Assembly (NCBI GenBank): GCA_001643675.2
Contig: LSRY02000050.1
Location: 1 to 64,000 of the forward strand
Source of the DNA: Monocercomonoides exilis
Lineage: Eukaryota > Preaxostyla > Oxymonadida > Polymastigidae
Length of the DNA stretch: 64,000 bases
Direction of reading: 5' to 3'
Numbering within the stretch: the first letter of the stretch is position 1; each line of letters begins with the position of its first letter. Under the pieces are notes generated by a model that was given only the letters and a program-made list of their open reading frames with translations, searched no databases and was not told the DNA's origin. This document shows positions 37,401 through 49,364 of this stretch, piece by piece. A program made the translations under genes and the position numbers.

Positions 37401-39560
37401 GTGGTGATTGCTTTAATACATACATGCATTGAAAAATTTTCATCTGTTGCACAATCATCAAGACGAGGGCACAAACTGCTTTCAAATGAGAAAGATGAGG
37501 AAGATAATGATTGTCATGCTGGAGAAGAGAAGTGAGGGGAGTTGCGAGATAAATGTCAGCGAGATGATAAAGAAAAAGAAAAAGAAAATAATGATGAAGT
37601 GTAATGAAAATAAGATAGAGCAGAGGATGAGAAGAAAAAGAAGGCAGTGTCATAAGAGAGAAGAGGTTGATTTCAAAAGAAAACAATGAGAAAAATTTTA
37701 AAGAACAACAATTATTAATAAAAAATAAAACAAAATGTTTTCATATTGATGAAAGAATTCAAAGACTCTAAAGATAATCATAATGATATTTCATACATAA
37801 TTTTATAAATCATGCAAAAAGCATTTTAATTAAGATTGCAAGTTGGGAAAGTTGGAGTGCGAGCACTGAGAAGAGGGTCCAGATAAGTGATTACGATAGA
37901 GATGAGTCTGAAGAGGCGGACGAAGAATGAATAGAGCAAAGAGATAAACACAGAAACTTTGTCTTCTGCAGATCAGATTGAGTGAACGATGAAGAAGAGG
38001 ACGAGGTGGCGTATGAGAGCAGATGAAAGAAAGGTGCGTTCTATGGAGAGAAGGTCCGGGGTGGATAGATTCCTGGAGAAAGAGAAGTTAAAAAAAAGAA
38101 TGTTAATTGTTTTAAATTAAAAAAGTAGATCGTATTTATATATTCGAAAGGATCATAAAAAATATGAGAAGACAAACATCAAAATTTTTATCACTTTCAA
38201 TTCAAAACAAACAAATAAAAAAATACATACCACCTAATACAACACGGTTGCCGATGAGAATTCATTGTTGCTCATGTCCGTTTATTCTATGTGATTGTCC
38301 AATTCTCACAAAAAAACTTGCTGTTCTCTCGTCCAAAATGGAGCTAATTTGCAAAGAAGAAACAGAAGATTGCGAATAGAAGCTGTATTGTTCATCCCAC
38401 ATTCCTCCTCATGTTCCTCTTCCTCTTCTTGCAATGTTGTTGTTGTTGCCTTTCCTGCTATTTGCAGAATCACTTGATTGACTATTATCATCACTTGCAA
38501 AAGGTTTTCTATTACCATCAAAATTGATATTGATATTCTCAGTGCCAAAAGCAGAGATCTGAGAATAGAGCGAGTCTGCTGAGCGGATTATCTCAACAGC
38601 ACAAAATAAGGAGGCAACTTCGTTTGCAAGAAGGATGAGATGCGCATTGAGACGAGTGCTGAGCGAGGCAATAACTGAAACAGGATCTGAAAAGCAGAGC
38701 CGAGCAAGAAAGAGAGATTCAAGAGTTTCAGCGGTACCGCTGCTGAGTGGATGTCGAAGAAGATGGCCTGTCGCAGGAAGGCGAGAGAAGAAGAAGAATA
38801 GGATGAAGAGGAAGAGGAAGAGGGAGAGGGAGAGGAAGAGGGAGAGGAAGAGGAAGAGGAAGGAGACTTTGGTTGGAGCCTCGCATTATGCTTGCCAAAC
38901 AACAACAACTAAGAAACTGATGATGGAGCAGACCAATGTGTGGTGGGCGTGAAAGATTTACTTGATAGAGTCACTTTGAACAACTCTGAAAAGATCTTCT
39001 CCAGCTGGTGCTTCTCAATTTGGATAATTGATGGCCTTTTCGACGGAAGCAGGAAAACTGGAAGTGGAAGAAAGTGAGGCACATTGGAGAAGGGCGATGG
39101 GTCAGAAGAGGAGGAGGCTACAGAAGAAGATGAAGACGATGACACTGTTGGAGACAATGTTGATGATGCAATAGAAGAAGAGGAAGATGTTGTCACTAAC
39201 TTTGGAATCTGTATCATTGCCTCCAAGTCCATATACTTTTGCAGCGAGCTTGTTTCAAATACCGAAGAAGATGAAATATAAAACGAGCGAGAAGACGAAA
39301 AAGACGAAGAAGAACACGAATGTTAACCAGAGAAGCTTCTGTTTTTCATCTCAAAAACCATCGAATTCAGTGAAGATGATCCTTTCATCTCTCTTGCCTT
39401 CAACCCATCCATTTTCCATTGCGTTGCTTGCCCATTCTTATCCAATACAGATTCCACCACGCATGCCACGTTTCATTCTTTCTATATCCTTTTCGTTAAT
39501 TCATCATCCAATTTCTACAATGTCTTTTTTTCTTTTATATCAAAAGAAGGCTATAATCGC
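34419..39560 (-). pseudogene. WD40-repeat protein gene, broken by stops and frameshifts
   Basis: Several minus-strand segments look like WD40 repeats: IVVVWQA (~38.9 kb), EFGGRILLWNLSML (~37.06), ITIDTSCVVNVWKVAAGEM (~36.47), FVTASAEGLVVLWHLDNS (~35.78), FTFVADGNICFWNAL (~35.1). Upstream is a Ser-rich part (39.3-39.0 kb). Two introns fit: 38,961-38,909 (GTAAAT...CTTAG, 53 bp) and 38,230-38,073 (GTATGT...CCAG, 158 bp). Along the spliced path 39.5-37.8 kb the frame is kept but carries TAA at 39,323-39,325 and 38,886-38,888, TGA at 38,409-38,411 and 38,262-38,264, TAG at 38,041-38,043, and TAA at 37,891-37,893. Below 37.1 kb the reading frame changes several times. WD40 propellers are scaffolds; the specific role is unknown. 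The 3' part (34.86-34.42 kb) is assigned by continuity only. Confidence 0.65.
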
Positions 39561-40416
39561 CACTGGCTTCGTATTGTCTCAATGAAATTTCTTTCAATAT
39601 ACGTGAGACTTCTTATGAAAGAAGAAGACAGAGAAAAGAAGGAGATGAAAAAAGACAAAAAGCAAAATAGGTTGTGATTCCTCTTCTCCATTATTTTGCA
39701 ATGTTTAAACTTTTTTTTTCTTCGCTGCTTTCAGCTTCTTCTTTTTCTTCTTTTCGTTTCCTGAATAAAATATTGAATTCTGTGTCTCCCAAATTATCGC
39801 TTCAACTTTCAATTCACGTTTGAATGATTAATTTTTCTTTATTCAACAATAACTAATTCGTACAAAATATCTCTCATATATACAAACCTTCAAATGTCAC
39901 TTGGACAATTCGATTATGTTTATAATCATATCATTCATATTTGCAAATACTAATAATAATTTTTGTCTCTCATTTTCGATTCTTTTTCCAAATATTTCTT
40001 TTTATATTGAATTGTTTCTTAAACTCAAAATTAACATTTATTATGGAATTGTTTTCTATTCCTTTTTTTGTTTCATTGGACTATAAACATTATAACCAGA
40101 ATGCAGAATAAGTTTTGAACATCACATGGTTTTTTCATTAATGAAAAATTATGCCCCAAATATATTTTTCTGATTGATTTCCTTATGGTTTGATCAAAGA
40201 GAAAAAACATTTGCTTTTCTATTCTTTCTCAGCCGAGACCATTTACTTTCGGTGAACAATCTTATTTTCACACTTATTTTTATAAAACGAAGCAATTGAT
40301 TTTGTGTTTGTTATTTTTTCATTTAACAAAGCTATCAATGATATTTTTATTTGCCTTTTATTTCGTTAAGTGACGAAAAATATCAAACAGTTTGAGAAAT
40401 TATTGCTATAAATAGA
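39561..40416. other. Intergenic, AT-rich
   Basis: Upstream region of the helical-family gene that starts at 40,417. No coding frame with support and no recognisable promoter motif. Confidence 0.5.
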
Positions 40417-41858
40417 ATGAGTTCATATAATGCTGATGAGTGCACTGGGGCAATTCTGGAGATGTCCAGAAAAGAAAAGTTTTCTGGTTTGAAAACATTC
40501 ATTTGAATTTTCTGATTATAATGATTATTGTTTTTTTTCAGAAATATTTTCTGAGCTTGAAAGATGTGACGGAAATGCGCAGAAGCAGAAAATCCAGGAA
40601 ACGAATGAAATAGTTGATGGAATGAACCACGAAGAATTCAATTCAATTTTCACAAGAGAACTGTTCAACAAAATAGAAAAAATGATTGAAGAAAAGAAAA
40701 TATCAATGGAAAATACAATTTTGCTGCTGAAGTGCATTATATATTACACGACATTGAAAAGAGTTGATGTTTCTGACTTTGAAAGATCTTCGTTGAACGA
40801 AAGATTTAAAAAGATGATTATTGAAGAAGAAAAGAAAAATGAAGGAAAAAATGAAAAGCTTCTGACTGATCTCTGTGAATGCTATTTTTTTCTCACTTAC
40901 GACTTCACTTCGGAAATGCTTTCAATTTGCGTGCCTTGCCTTCTGAAAGTTGCATTGCACAAAGAGGAAAGCGAGAAGGATCAAAAGGATGTGGAAATGG
41001 CTTTATTGGCTTTGCGCGAAATAGGATTTTTTGTATGTGCACTTCTTTTTCATTTTTATTATGCTTGCTTTTTTCCCCTTTATTTCTGATTAGGAAATGA
41101 AACAAGAACTTTATTTGAAAGAAATTACGGAAATCATTGAACATCAACAGAAACACAGAAATCTCACAAAACTTGCTTATCAGTGTGCTTGGCTATTTTT
41201 GATTTTCAGGTTTTGGGATGACAATAGCTTGGAAGAAGTTATTGTGAATGAGCTGCATTTTGTCGGAGAAGCAGCAAGAGAACTGGAAGAGCTGACAAGA
41301 AATGTGAATTGGAAGAAGAAAGAAGAGGAAATGAACAAAGAAGAAGCGAAAGAAGAATTTGCATTGATGAGATGGGTCGAAACGTTGAGGATTTATTTCT
41401 TCTTATGCTCATTGTGTAACGAAGAAAATGTTGAGCTAATCAATAGCATTGTTCAGGTATATCGAGCAGCAAAAGGGAATAATGGAGTAATTAGCAATCA
41501 ATGCATTTCCCCCTTGAGAAATGCAGCAGAATATGGAGTTGTGAAAGTCAAAGACTTGTTGAAAAGTGGTGCTATTGATGCTATTTTGGAGGAGATACAT
41601 CAGCCAACGTTGGATGATAGAATGTTATTTGAATGCTTGCTATTCTTTTTGAATATTTCAGAAAGATTGAAAGAAAAGGAGGATGGAGAAACTACAGAAA
41701 CAAAACGAAAAGAGTTGAAAAGAAAGATATTTGAAAAGATGGAAGAAGAAGGATATGAAGATACAATCGCATGCTTTCATAAAATATTTGGATTTCTCTA
41801 TAACAAATTTTTTCGTGAACTATCGTTGAAAATTTCTGATTATTTTGTGAATATTTGA
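40417..41858 (+). CDS. Multicopy helical (ARM/HEAT-like) family protein, copy 1, three exons
   Basis: Gene model: exon 1 40,417-40,486 (ATG; MSSYNADECTGAILEMS...), intron 40,487-40,541 (GTTTGA...TTTTTCAG, phase 1), exon 2 40,542-41,032, intron 41,033-41,093 (GTATGT...GATTAG, phase 0), exon 3 41,094-41,858, stop TGA; 441 residues. Exon 2 (491 nt) and exon 3 (765 nt) equal those of copy 3 exactly, which supports the splice sites. Family marks are FSELERC, FNKIEKMIEEKK, LLTDLCECYF, CVPCLLKVA, MALLALREIG, QELYLKEITEII, VNELHFVGEAARELEELT, DLLKSGAIDAILEE and a C-terminal LSLKISDYFVNI. Leu-rich amphipathic segments suggest an all-helical repeat fold (inference). I recall similar proteins in oxymonad genomes but know no function. 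No signal peptide or membrane helix is seen. Confidence 0.85.
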
Positions 41859-43951
41859 GAAAATGAAATTCAGAGATAATTTTGTTTTTTGAATTTTTCT
41901 TTTTCTTTTTCCATCATTTCACAGTTCAACGAACAATTGAGTTATATTGTGAAAAAGACTTTTTTTCACAACATTGAAATGAAACAAAGCAATAAAAAAG
42001 ATAAAAAAGAAGAATAACAACAAAATCACATTAAAAGAGATAATTATTTTTGGATCAAAAAATTATTAAGCAGACTGTTTCAATCAGATTTTTCAGGCTT
42101 TTGAGTTGTGGAAAATTGAAGTTGTTGTGAAAACTTTCTTTCTCGCTATTTTCTTTTTTAAAATATTTTTTGTTGAAAACTCTTCAGATCACAAATACAA
42201 CAAAAAGATTTGTAAATAGCATTAGTGTTGTAATTCTCCAAAACTTCTTTGAAGAATAATACATTTTGACCTTCCGCATTATCAACTAGGAATATCGACT
42301 TCTGATCTTTAATTATGTTTGAAATTCATTCGTGTGTTTGCAATGTATTTTTCTAATATAATTATAATAAAAATGATAATAATAAATACATGCCTCTTAT
42401 AATTTCTTCTCCTCACAAAGTTTCTTCAAATTTCTTTCTCTTGTGCCTCTTCAAGCATCGACATTTCCCTTCGGCAAGCCCGTCTGCCCTGTCTCAGCTG
42501 TCTATCTTATAGCTTATATAATCTTTTTCGTTCTGCTTCCATTCCAATAACTTCAATATCAAAAAACCATTTCATTTGATTTGGAGGAAGTGGAAAGCGA
42601 AGAAGTCTAAGAAGGCGAAGAAGATTAAGAGGAAAATGATAATGACAGAGAAGTGGGCGGGGGAGGGGGGTATTTAATTTCATTTGTCGAGGAGGTGCAT
42701 ATGAAAACAATGACGGCGAAGAAGAAGATGATGAAAAACAAGACAAAAATGTTATGGAGATCTATACGAACGGATATAATATGTAAAAAGATATTACAAG
42801 CATAGCAATCTCGATGACGGAAGGCTGAAGATAAAGGAAAAGCGACTCAAATCCATTTTGCCTATCATTTGCCTCCAGCTGCCTGTATAACGCCTAACTG
42901 TCTGTTTTTCTCATATTTATGGTTCTTAAGCCAAGTAATCAAATCCAGTTCCATCGCTCCCCTCAGTCCATAAAATCAATGTCTTGCCCTTCTCATCCCA
43001 AGAAATGTACCTTGTTCTGCTCCAGCTGCCTCCAATGTCCTGTTTCAGTCACTTGCCCCAATCTCTCCAACAAAATATTTTTGAAAATGTCCCCACCATC
43101 TTCAAAAAGGTGTTCCCTATTCATAGAAATTGGCTGTTCTTCCTTTTGGCCTGGATATCTTCCAACCCCCTTGATTTCTGCTCCAACACAATTCATTTTT
43201 CATCGAATTTCTATCGATTGTGCATGTTGAGTCCAAAATAATTGCCATAAATATTTATGATAAAATACATTCATGCCCTAATAATATATTTGTAAAATAA
43301 TGTTTGGCTCGCTTCCTCGCTGTTCTGCTCTGCATGGAATAAATTGTCCATTTTATATAAATCGTCAGTATCACCACTTTGGAGAGGATACGGATGGTAA
43401 TGACTTCATGGTCAATAGAACTATAAAAATTACACACATTACATCTTTTTGTGTAATTTATGAAAGTGTTGTATTTCCTTGGCCATCAAATCTCCAAAAA
43501 TCATCAAATGGTATTTCAAAATCAATGCATAACCACTATTGTCTGTAACCTCCACAAAAAATAATATTTCAAATTCTACAGATATTGTTCACTCATGGAA
43601 TTCACATTCTGTGAATGGAAAATTTCGTTCTTTCAAATCGGATGATCATGGAATCCATTATAAATAAAGATAAGTTGTTTTTCATTGTTTCCACTCATTA
43701 TCCTTTGTTAAAAATGTCAATAAAAGACAAACAAGTGTGGAAGAATATATTTTATAAATATTTTGAGTGTTTGTTTTTCATTAATTTCTTCAATCCAAAC
43801 ATATGCGAATTCAATTTGAATATCAAAATTTTGTTGTTTAATATTTTCAACATATTTTCAAAAAATCAGGAAACAGAATAATAGAAAAGTTCAATAGTCT
43901 GCATTCATTTTTGCATTTTAATTCTTATCTATTGAATTTCTTTCTTTGAAG
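41859..43951. other. Intergenic between helical-family copies 1 and 2
   Basis: AT-rich near both ends, with a purine-rich patch at ~42.58-42.78 kb. Frames of 60-103 codons (e.g. 42,919-43,230) show no domain or paralog in the window. Exon 1 of copy 2 should lie in the last few hundred bases but I could not place it. Confidence 0.5.
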
Positions 43952-45160
43952 AATTATATTCAAAACTGGAGCATTGCAGCGAAGATGAACAGAGAAAGAA
44001 AATTATTGAAATGAATGAAATGATTAATGAAATGGAAAGAGAAAAATTTAAATCCATTTTCATTGTTAAAATATTCAACAAAATATCAAAAATGATTGAA
44101 GAAAAGAAAATGTCAATGGAAAATGTAATTTTGTTTCTGAAGTATGTGGGATATTGCAGAATATTGAAAAGTTTGTTCAACCTACACTTTGATGAATCTT
44201 CACTGAGCAGAAGATTCAAACAGATGATTGCTGATGAAGATAAGAAAAAAGAAAGAAAGAACGAAAAGCTTTTGATTGATCTTTGCGAATGCTATCTTTT
44301 GCTGAACGGGTGTGCTTCTTCAGAGTTGATTTCAACTTGCGTGCCTTGCCTCCTGAAAGCTGCCTCAAAGAAAGAGGAAAATGAGGAGACTCAGAAAGAA
44401 GTGGAAATTGCTTTGCTGGCTTTGAGCAGGATCAACAGGTATTACGTATGAACGTTGTTATTTCATTTTTGATATTGATATTATTTTTCTTATTTCTAAT
44501 TAGTTTTTTAGGCAAGAACTGTATTTGAATGACATGAAAGAAATCATCAAATATCATCAGGAACATCGCAACCTAACACAACTTGCCTATCAATCTGCTT
44601 GGCAATTTTTTGTAAACAGATTACTCAACGATAAAAGTAAGGAAATGGTAATTGCGAACGAGCTATGTTTTATCAGAGAGTCAAGAAGAGAATTGGAAGA
44701 ATTGAGAAAAAATGTGGATTGGAAGAAGAAAGAAGAGGAAAGAGAAAAAGAAACAAAAGAAGAGCTTGCTTTATCAAGATGGTTTAATGTAATTGCAAAT
44801 TTCTTATCATGGTTCAAATTGAGTAATGAAGAACTTACTGGACTCATCAGCAGCATTGTGAGTATGTTTAGAGCAGCAAAGGATAATTTCGGATATTCAA
44901 TCAACTGGTGCATTCATTCGTTAAGAAAAGCAACTGATAACGGAGCAGCGAAAATTGATTTTTTGATGAAAGGAGGAGCAATTGATCTCATCTTGGAGGA
45001 GACTCAGAGACAAACATTGAATAACGATATTACACATGATTGCTTAATATTTTTAATTTATGTTTCACAGAAATTGAAAGAAGAGGAAGACGGAGAAGAG
45101 GAAGAAGGAGAAGAGGAAGATGAAGATGAAGGAGGAGAAGAAGAAGAAGAAGAAGAATAA
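43952..45160 (+). CDS. Helical (ARM/HEAT-like) family protein, copy 2, C-terminus lost to microsatellite
   Basis: Exon 2 43,952-44,445 follows TTTCTTTGAAG and starts in the same phase as copies 1 and 3 (LYSKLEHCSEDEQ); intron 44,446-44,503 (GTATGA...CTAATTAG, phase 0); exon 3 44,504-45,160. Conserved blocks are IFNKISKMIEEKKMSMEN, LLIDLCECYLLL, CVPCLLKAASKKEENEE, QELYLNDMKEIIK, SRRELEELRKNVDWKKKEEE and MKGGAIDLILEE. After LIYVSQKLKEEEDG the paralogs continue with ~60 residues ending in DYFVNI. Here that tail is replaced by a GAA/GAG run coding poly-Glu, which ends in seven consecutive TAA codons. Exon 1 was not found. It may still be expressed with an acidic tail or be a dying copy. Confidence 0.7.
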
Positions 45161-45300
45161 TAATAATAATAATAATAAAAAGAAGAAGAAAAAGAGGAAG
45201 AAGAGGAAGAAGAGGAAGAAGAAGAAAGAGAGAAAGAGGAAGAAGAAGAAGAATTCAAAGAAGTATTTGAGGCAGAAGAAGAAGAGAAAGAAAGAGATAA
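45070..45300. repeat. GAA/GAGGAA microsatellite with an internal (TAA)7 run
   Basis: Purine-rich triplet repeat growing out of exon 3 of the helical-family copy 2; a TAA run occupies 45,158-45,178. Frames through it give only poly-Glu, poly-Lys/Arg or poly-Phe/Ser on the other strand. Confidence 0.9.
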
Positions 45301-45445
45301 AGAAGATAAAAGAGAAGAGAAAGAAGAAGAAATATCGAAGCATTCCAAAAAAGGCGTATCAAAACATTCAACTTCGGAGAAAATAGTTAGACAAATGAAT
45401 GAACCTCAGCATCATCATCAGCATCGGAGTAATAATTCTGCTTTA

Positions 45446-45531
45446 TCTTCTTCTTCTTCCTCTTCCTCTTCCTCTTCCTCTTCCTCTTCCTCTTCCTCTT
45501 CCTCTTCCTCTTCCTCTTCTTCGACAACTTC
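45446..45531. repeat. TTCCTC microsatellite
   Basis: TCTTCC units repeated about 13 times. It lies about 150 bp beyond the GAA block on the opposite purine strand. Poly-Ser and poly-Glu frames here are repeat by-products. Confidence 0.9.
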
Positions 45532-45639
45532 ATTGATTGCCTTATATAGCCATCGCAAAGTACAAATGAAGAAGAGGCTGATGCAGAACAAAAATGAACA
45601 TTTTGCGAAGATGTTAAAGAGGACAAATGCATAATCACT

Positions 45640-47724
45640 CCAGAATGGAGAAGCTGGAAAAGGAAAAAATGGCTTCATTTCGTTCCTAATAGCAAGAGGC
45701 AATGAATGCGATTCATTGAATGGAATGCACTGAACCTCTTTCTACTCGTTAATAAACTTCCTCTTCATATTCTTCATTTTAACTTCCTCTCAATTTCTCC
45801 TTTTGTTCCAAATCCTTTTCTGTTTTATCCTTCTCTGCATTCGCCTGTTCTTGATTGAATTTACTTGATACTTTATTTGATGGCAATGGATGAGGAAAAA
45901 AAAGCTATTAGCTCTAAAGTGGATACAATAACTTTGAAATTGGTGGAATAGAATCTTAGCATATAGCTGAACAAGAGGAAATGGATGAAGATGAAAAAAT
46001 AAGAGGAAAAAAAAGGAAGAATTGGAAAATGATAGAGAATTCCGTTTTGATAAAAGGAAATTGAATAAGTTGAAAGCATGTTTGCAGATTGAAGCTGTTG
46101 AATTTGATAAGCGTTGCCATATGAATCCATTTTATTCAGATAAGTGAAGATTCTGACAACATAAGGCTAATGCTTCGGAGACGAACAGGCGGAATATGCA
46201 GAGCAAAAAGAGAAAGAATAAATTACTGAAGCATCAGCTTCAAATACAGTCACAGCGATAAACTTATAATTCTCAGTTTATGAAGCGCTTCTGTTTTGTT
46301 GAAGCTCAAATGAGTTTAGAAATTCATTTCTTCTTCTTTTTTTTTTTGAGTTCATTGAACCATCGCCTTCTTCTTCCCATCCAGATATTCAACTTACCAT
46401 CCTTTCAATCTTCTCTGGAGCTAATTTTCCGAATGACATTTTAATATCTTCTACTTCAATAATCTTATAAAAGATTTATCAATAGTTTTATTCCAACTTT
46501 CAGAGCAGTTTTTTTCCAGTGAAAATTCCGAAACTCAGTCGAAAACAGACTTGTCATATGGAAGTGAAATGAAGCATGCGAAATCGATCGAAGAAGCACA
46601 CACAAAGGAAGCAAATGTGAAGAAGAAGGGGAATAAAGGAGAAGATAAAGAGAAAAGAAAGACAAAAAAGTGGAAGAAGAAGTTTTCATTTGAAAATTGA
46701 ATCAAAGTTGGAAGTTCAATGAGAATTTAACAACCACTTTTCAATTGAGCAGTTTTGTAGCTTCAAAATCTGCTTCATCACAAACTTAATCATCAGATGC
46801 TTCAATTTTTAAAAAAATTCAATTGCATCTTCTGAAATTCTTCAATATTTCATTCATCAATCGGTTCCACCATTGTTTTCCTCTTTTCCAATTGTCACGC
46901 AGAGATAACATCGTTTTCAAGAGAATATTTCTCATATTTTCTAAAATTCATCACATTGCATCAATCATCCGTGTGAAAAGCATCATTCGTTGCTTTTCTT
47001 CCTTCTCATTCACATCTATCATCACTTTCAATGGAAGAGCATGAATCACAATCAGAATGTTGGTTTATTTGACTTCTGAATTAATCAGTTTTGCTTAATC
47101 TCTGCTCCGTGAACGAATTTGTGCTGTTTGAGGAATATTTAGCTGTTGAAGAATGATGAAAAATAAAAATGAAAGCCTTTGGACAGAAAACACAAACCAG
47201 TCAAGAGAATGTTATTTTTTTGTATTCATCGTTTCTTGTTTTCTTTATTTCTCTTGCTCATTGGGAATTGACTGAGGATATCATATTTTTGATGAACATT
47301 TTGCAAAGCAAGTTGGACTGAAATACAGAAAGAAAAAGCGAGAATGAGAAAATGTCTGCGATGAGAAGCTTCAATAAACACACAAACGACCAATAGAAGA
47401 ACGCTATCTTTCCATTCAAATTCATCTTGCAAATCCTCAATTTTTTTAAAGGAGTTTTTATTTCTCTTTTTCAGTTCGATGAAATCTAAAGGAATGTGGA
47501 AAAAAAAGAAAGAAGTGAGAGAAACACAAAACTGCTGAAAAGAACAGAGGAGAAGATTTCAAAATTGATGAATGAACAAGTGAATATTGATTTTTAACAT
47601 ATTTTTTTTAAGTTGACAATTCGTTCAACAAAGATTCTTGATGAAAAGAAAAGAAAAGAATGAAATTTTTGATTTTTCTTTTTTTATTCTCCAAAAAAGC
47701 AAAAACATGATTTAAATGATCCAT

Positions 47725-47767
<43 letters not shown>

Positions 47768-47850
47768 TTTTTTCATTTTGTGAAACGAATAAAAAAGAAT
47801 AAAAAATTTCTGAGTTACAAAATCAAATAAAAAAAATGTGTTTCATTTTT
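45640..47850. other. Intergenic, no supported gene
   Basis: 2.2 kb with short unrecognised frames (e.g. 46,823-47,044 plus, 47,226-47,432 minus). A run of about 12 ATTT units sits at 47,722-47,771, just downstream of the minus-strand copy 3 gene. No coding call is justified. Confidence 0.5.
47722..47771. repeat. (ATTT)n microsatellite
   Basis: About 12 uninterrupted TTTA units, 80 bp past the stop codon of helical-family copy 3. Confidence 0.95.
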
Positions 47851-49162
47851 TCAAATATTTATAAAATAATCATAAATATTCAAAGATAAACCATCATTAT
47901 ATCTTCTGTAAAGAAAAGAAACTACATCGTGAAAGCCAGCTATGACATCTTCGTATCCTTCTTCTTCCATCTTTTCAAATATCTTCCTTTTCAACTCTTT
48001 TCTTTTCGCTTCTTCCATTTTTTCTATCTTTTCCCTCTTCAACCGCATTGAAATATGAACAAAAAATATCAAGCCATGGTATGTTATTTCGTAATTCAAT
48101 GTTGGTCGCTGCATCTCCTCCAAAACAGCATCAATAGCACCACTTTTCAACAAGTCTTCAACTGGTACAAATCCGTTACCCGCTGCATTTCTCAAGGAAG
48201 AAATGCACCAGTAGCTAATTTCTTTGAATTTATCCTTCACTGTTCGATATTCCTGAACAATGCTGCTGATGAGTTCGACAAATTCTTCATTCCACAATTT
48301 GCATGAGTCAAAAAAGGACTTTATTGTTTTCATCCATCCCGTGATTACAAGCACTTCATTCGCTTCTTCTTTGCTCATTTCTTCTTCTTTCATCTTCCAG
48401 TCAATGCATCTTGTCAGATCTTCCAATTCTCTTGCTGCTTCTCTCGCTAAATGCAGCTCATTCACAATAACTTCTTCCAAACTATTGTCAGCCAAACGTC
48501 GGTGAATCAAAAACTCCCAAGCAGACTGACAGGCAAGTCGTGTTAGATTCTGATATTCCTGATGATACAGAATTATCTCTTTGATTTCATTCAAATACAG
48601 TTCTTTTGGCACTGCCTAATAAAAATCGGAAAAAATCAATTACGTCAAAAATGAAATAGAAATAAACATACATTAAATACAATATTGCTCAAAGCCAGTA
48701 AAGCCATTTCTACTTCTTTTTGAATTTCCTCGTCTTCATCTTTCTTTAATGAAACTTTCAAAAGACAAGGTACACAAATTAAAATCAACTCCCATGGGAA
48801 GAAGAAGCTCAAAGAAACAAAGCATTCGCACAGATCAACAAGTAGATTTTTTTCACTTTCTTTATTTTTCTTTTCCTCTTCAATAATCACATTTTTTAAT
48901 CTATACCTCAAAGAAGATTCTTCAATGCCATAAATAAACATTCTTCTCGAGGTTTTCAAATATCCAATGTGCTTCAGCAGCAAAATTGCATTCACCATTG
49001 ACATTTTCTTTTCTTCAATCATTTTTTCTATTTTGTTGAATGTTTCTTTGCTGAAAATATCCTTAATTTCTTCTTTATTCATTCCATCAACTATTTCATT
49101 CATTTCTCCAATTTTCTGTTTCTGTTCATCTTCATTGCAATCTTCCAACCGTGAAAATTTCT
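47851..49162 (-). CDS. Multicopy helical (ARM/HEAT-like) family protein, copy 3
   Basis: Exon 2 49,162-48,672 (491 nt) follows CAATTTTTTTAG and starts in phase 1 (KFSRLEDCNEDEQKQKIGEM). Intron 48,671-48,616 (GTATGT...TTATTAG, 56 bp, phase 0). Exon 3 48,615-47,851 (765 nt, stop TGA). Conserved blocks are TFNKIEKMIEEKKMSMVN, LLVDLCECFVSL, CVPCLLKVSLKKDEDEE, MALLALSNI, KELYLNEIKEIILYHQEYQN, VNELHLAREAARELEDLT, DLLKSGAIDAVLEEMQ and LSLNIYDYFINI. It is intact over ~418 codons and is the inverted counterpart of copy 1. Exon 1, which in copy 1 is a 70-nt leader, was not identified upstream. Function unknown; likely a soluble helical-repeat protein. Confidence 0.85.
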
Positions 49163-49364
49163 CTAAAAAAATTGAAAAATCCAAAGAGTTTAAAACACTC
49201 GTTTATTTATTTAACCATTCATTTCTTATAAACTCTGGCAAACCGAGAAATATTTGTCTTTTTAAAGATAACTGTGAAATTGTAAGTTGAATTAAAAACA
49301 ACAAATAAATCCATTTTCGAAATATTCGTTGAATAATCGCATCAAATGAATTGAAAATACAAAA

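Noticed and set aside
38909-38911. In-frame TAG in the WD40 remnant taken as a nonsense mutation
   Set aside because: It is better explained as the 3' end (CTTAG) of a 53-bp intron, 38,909-38,961.
45058-45702. Poly-Ser, poly-Glu, poly-Phe and Lys/Arg-rich frames
   Set aside because: Translations of GAA and TTCCTC microsatellites in different frames.
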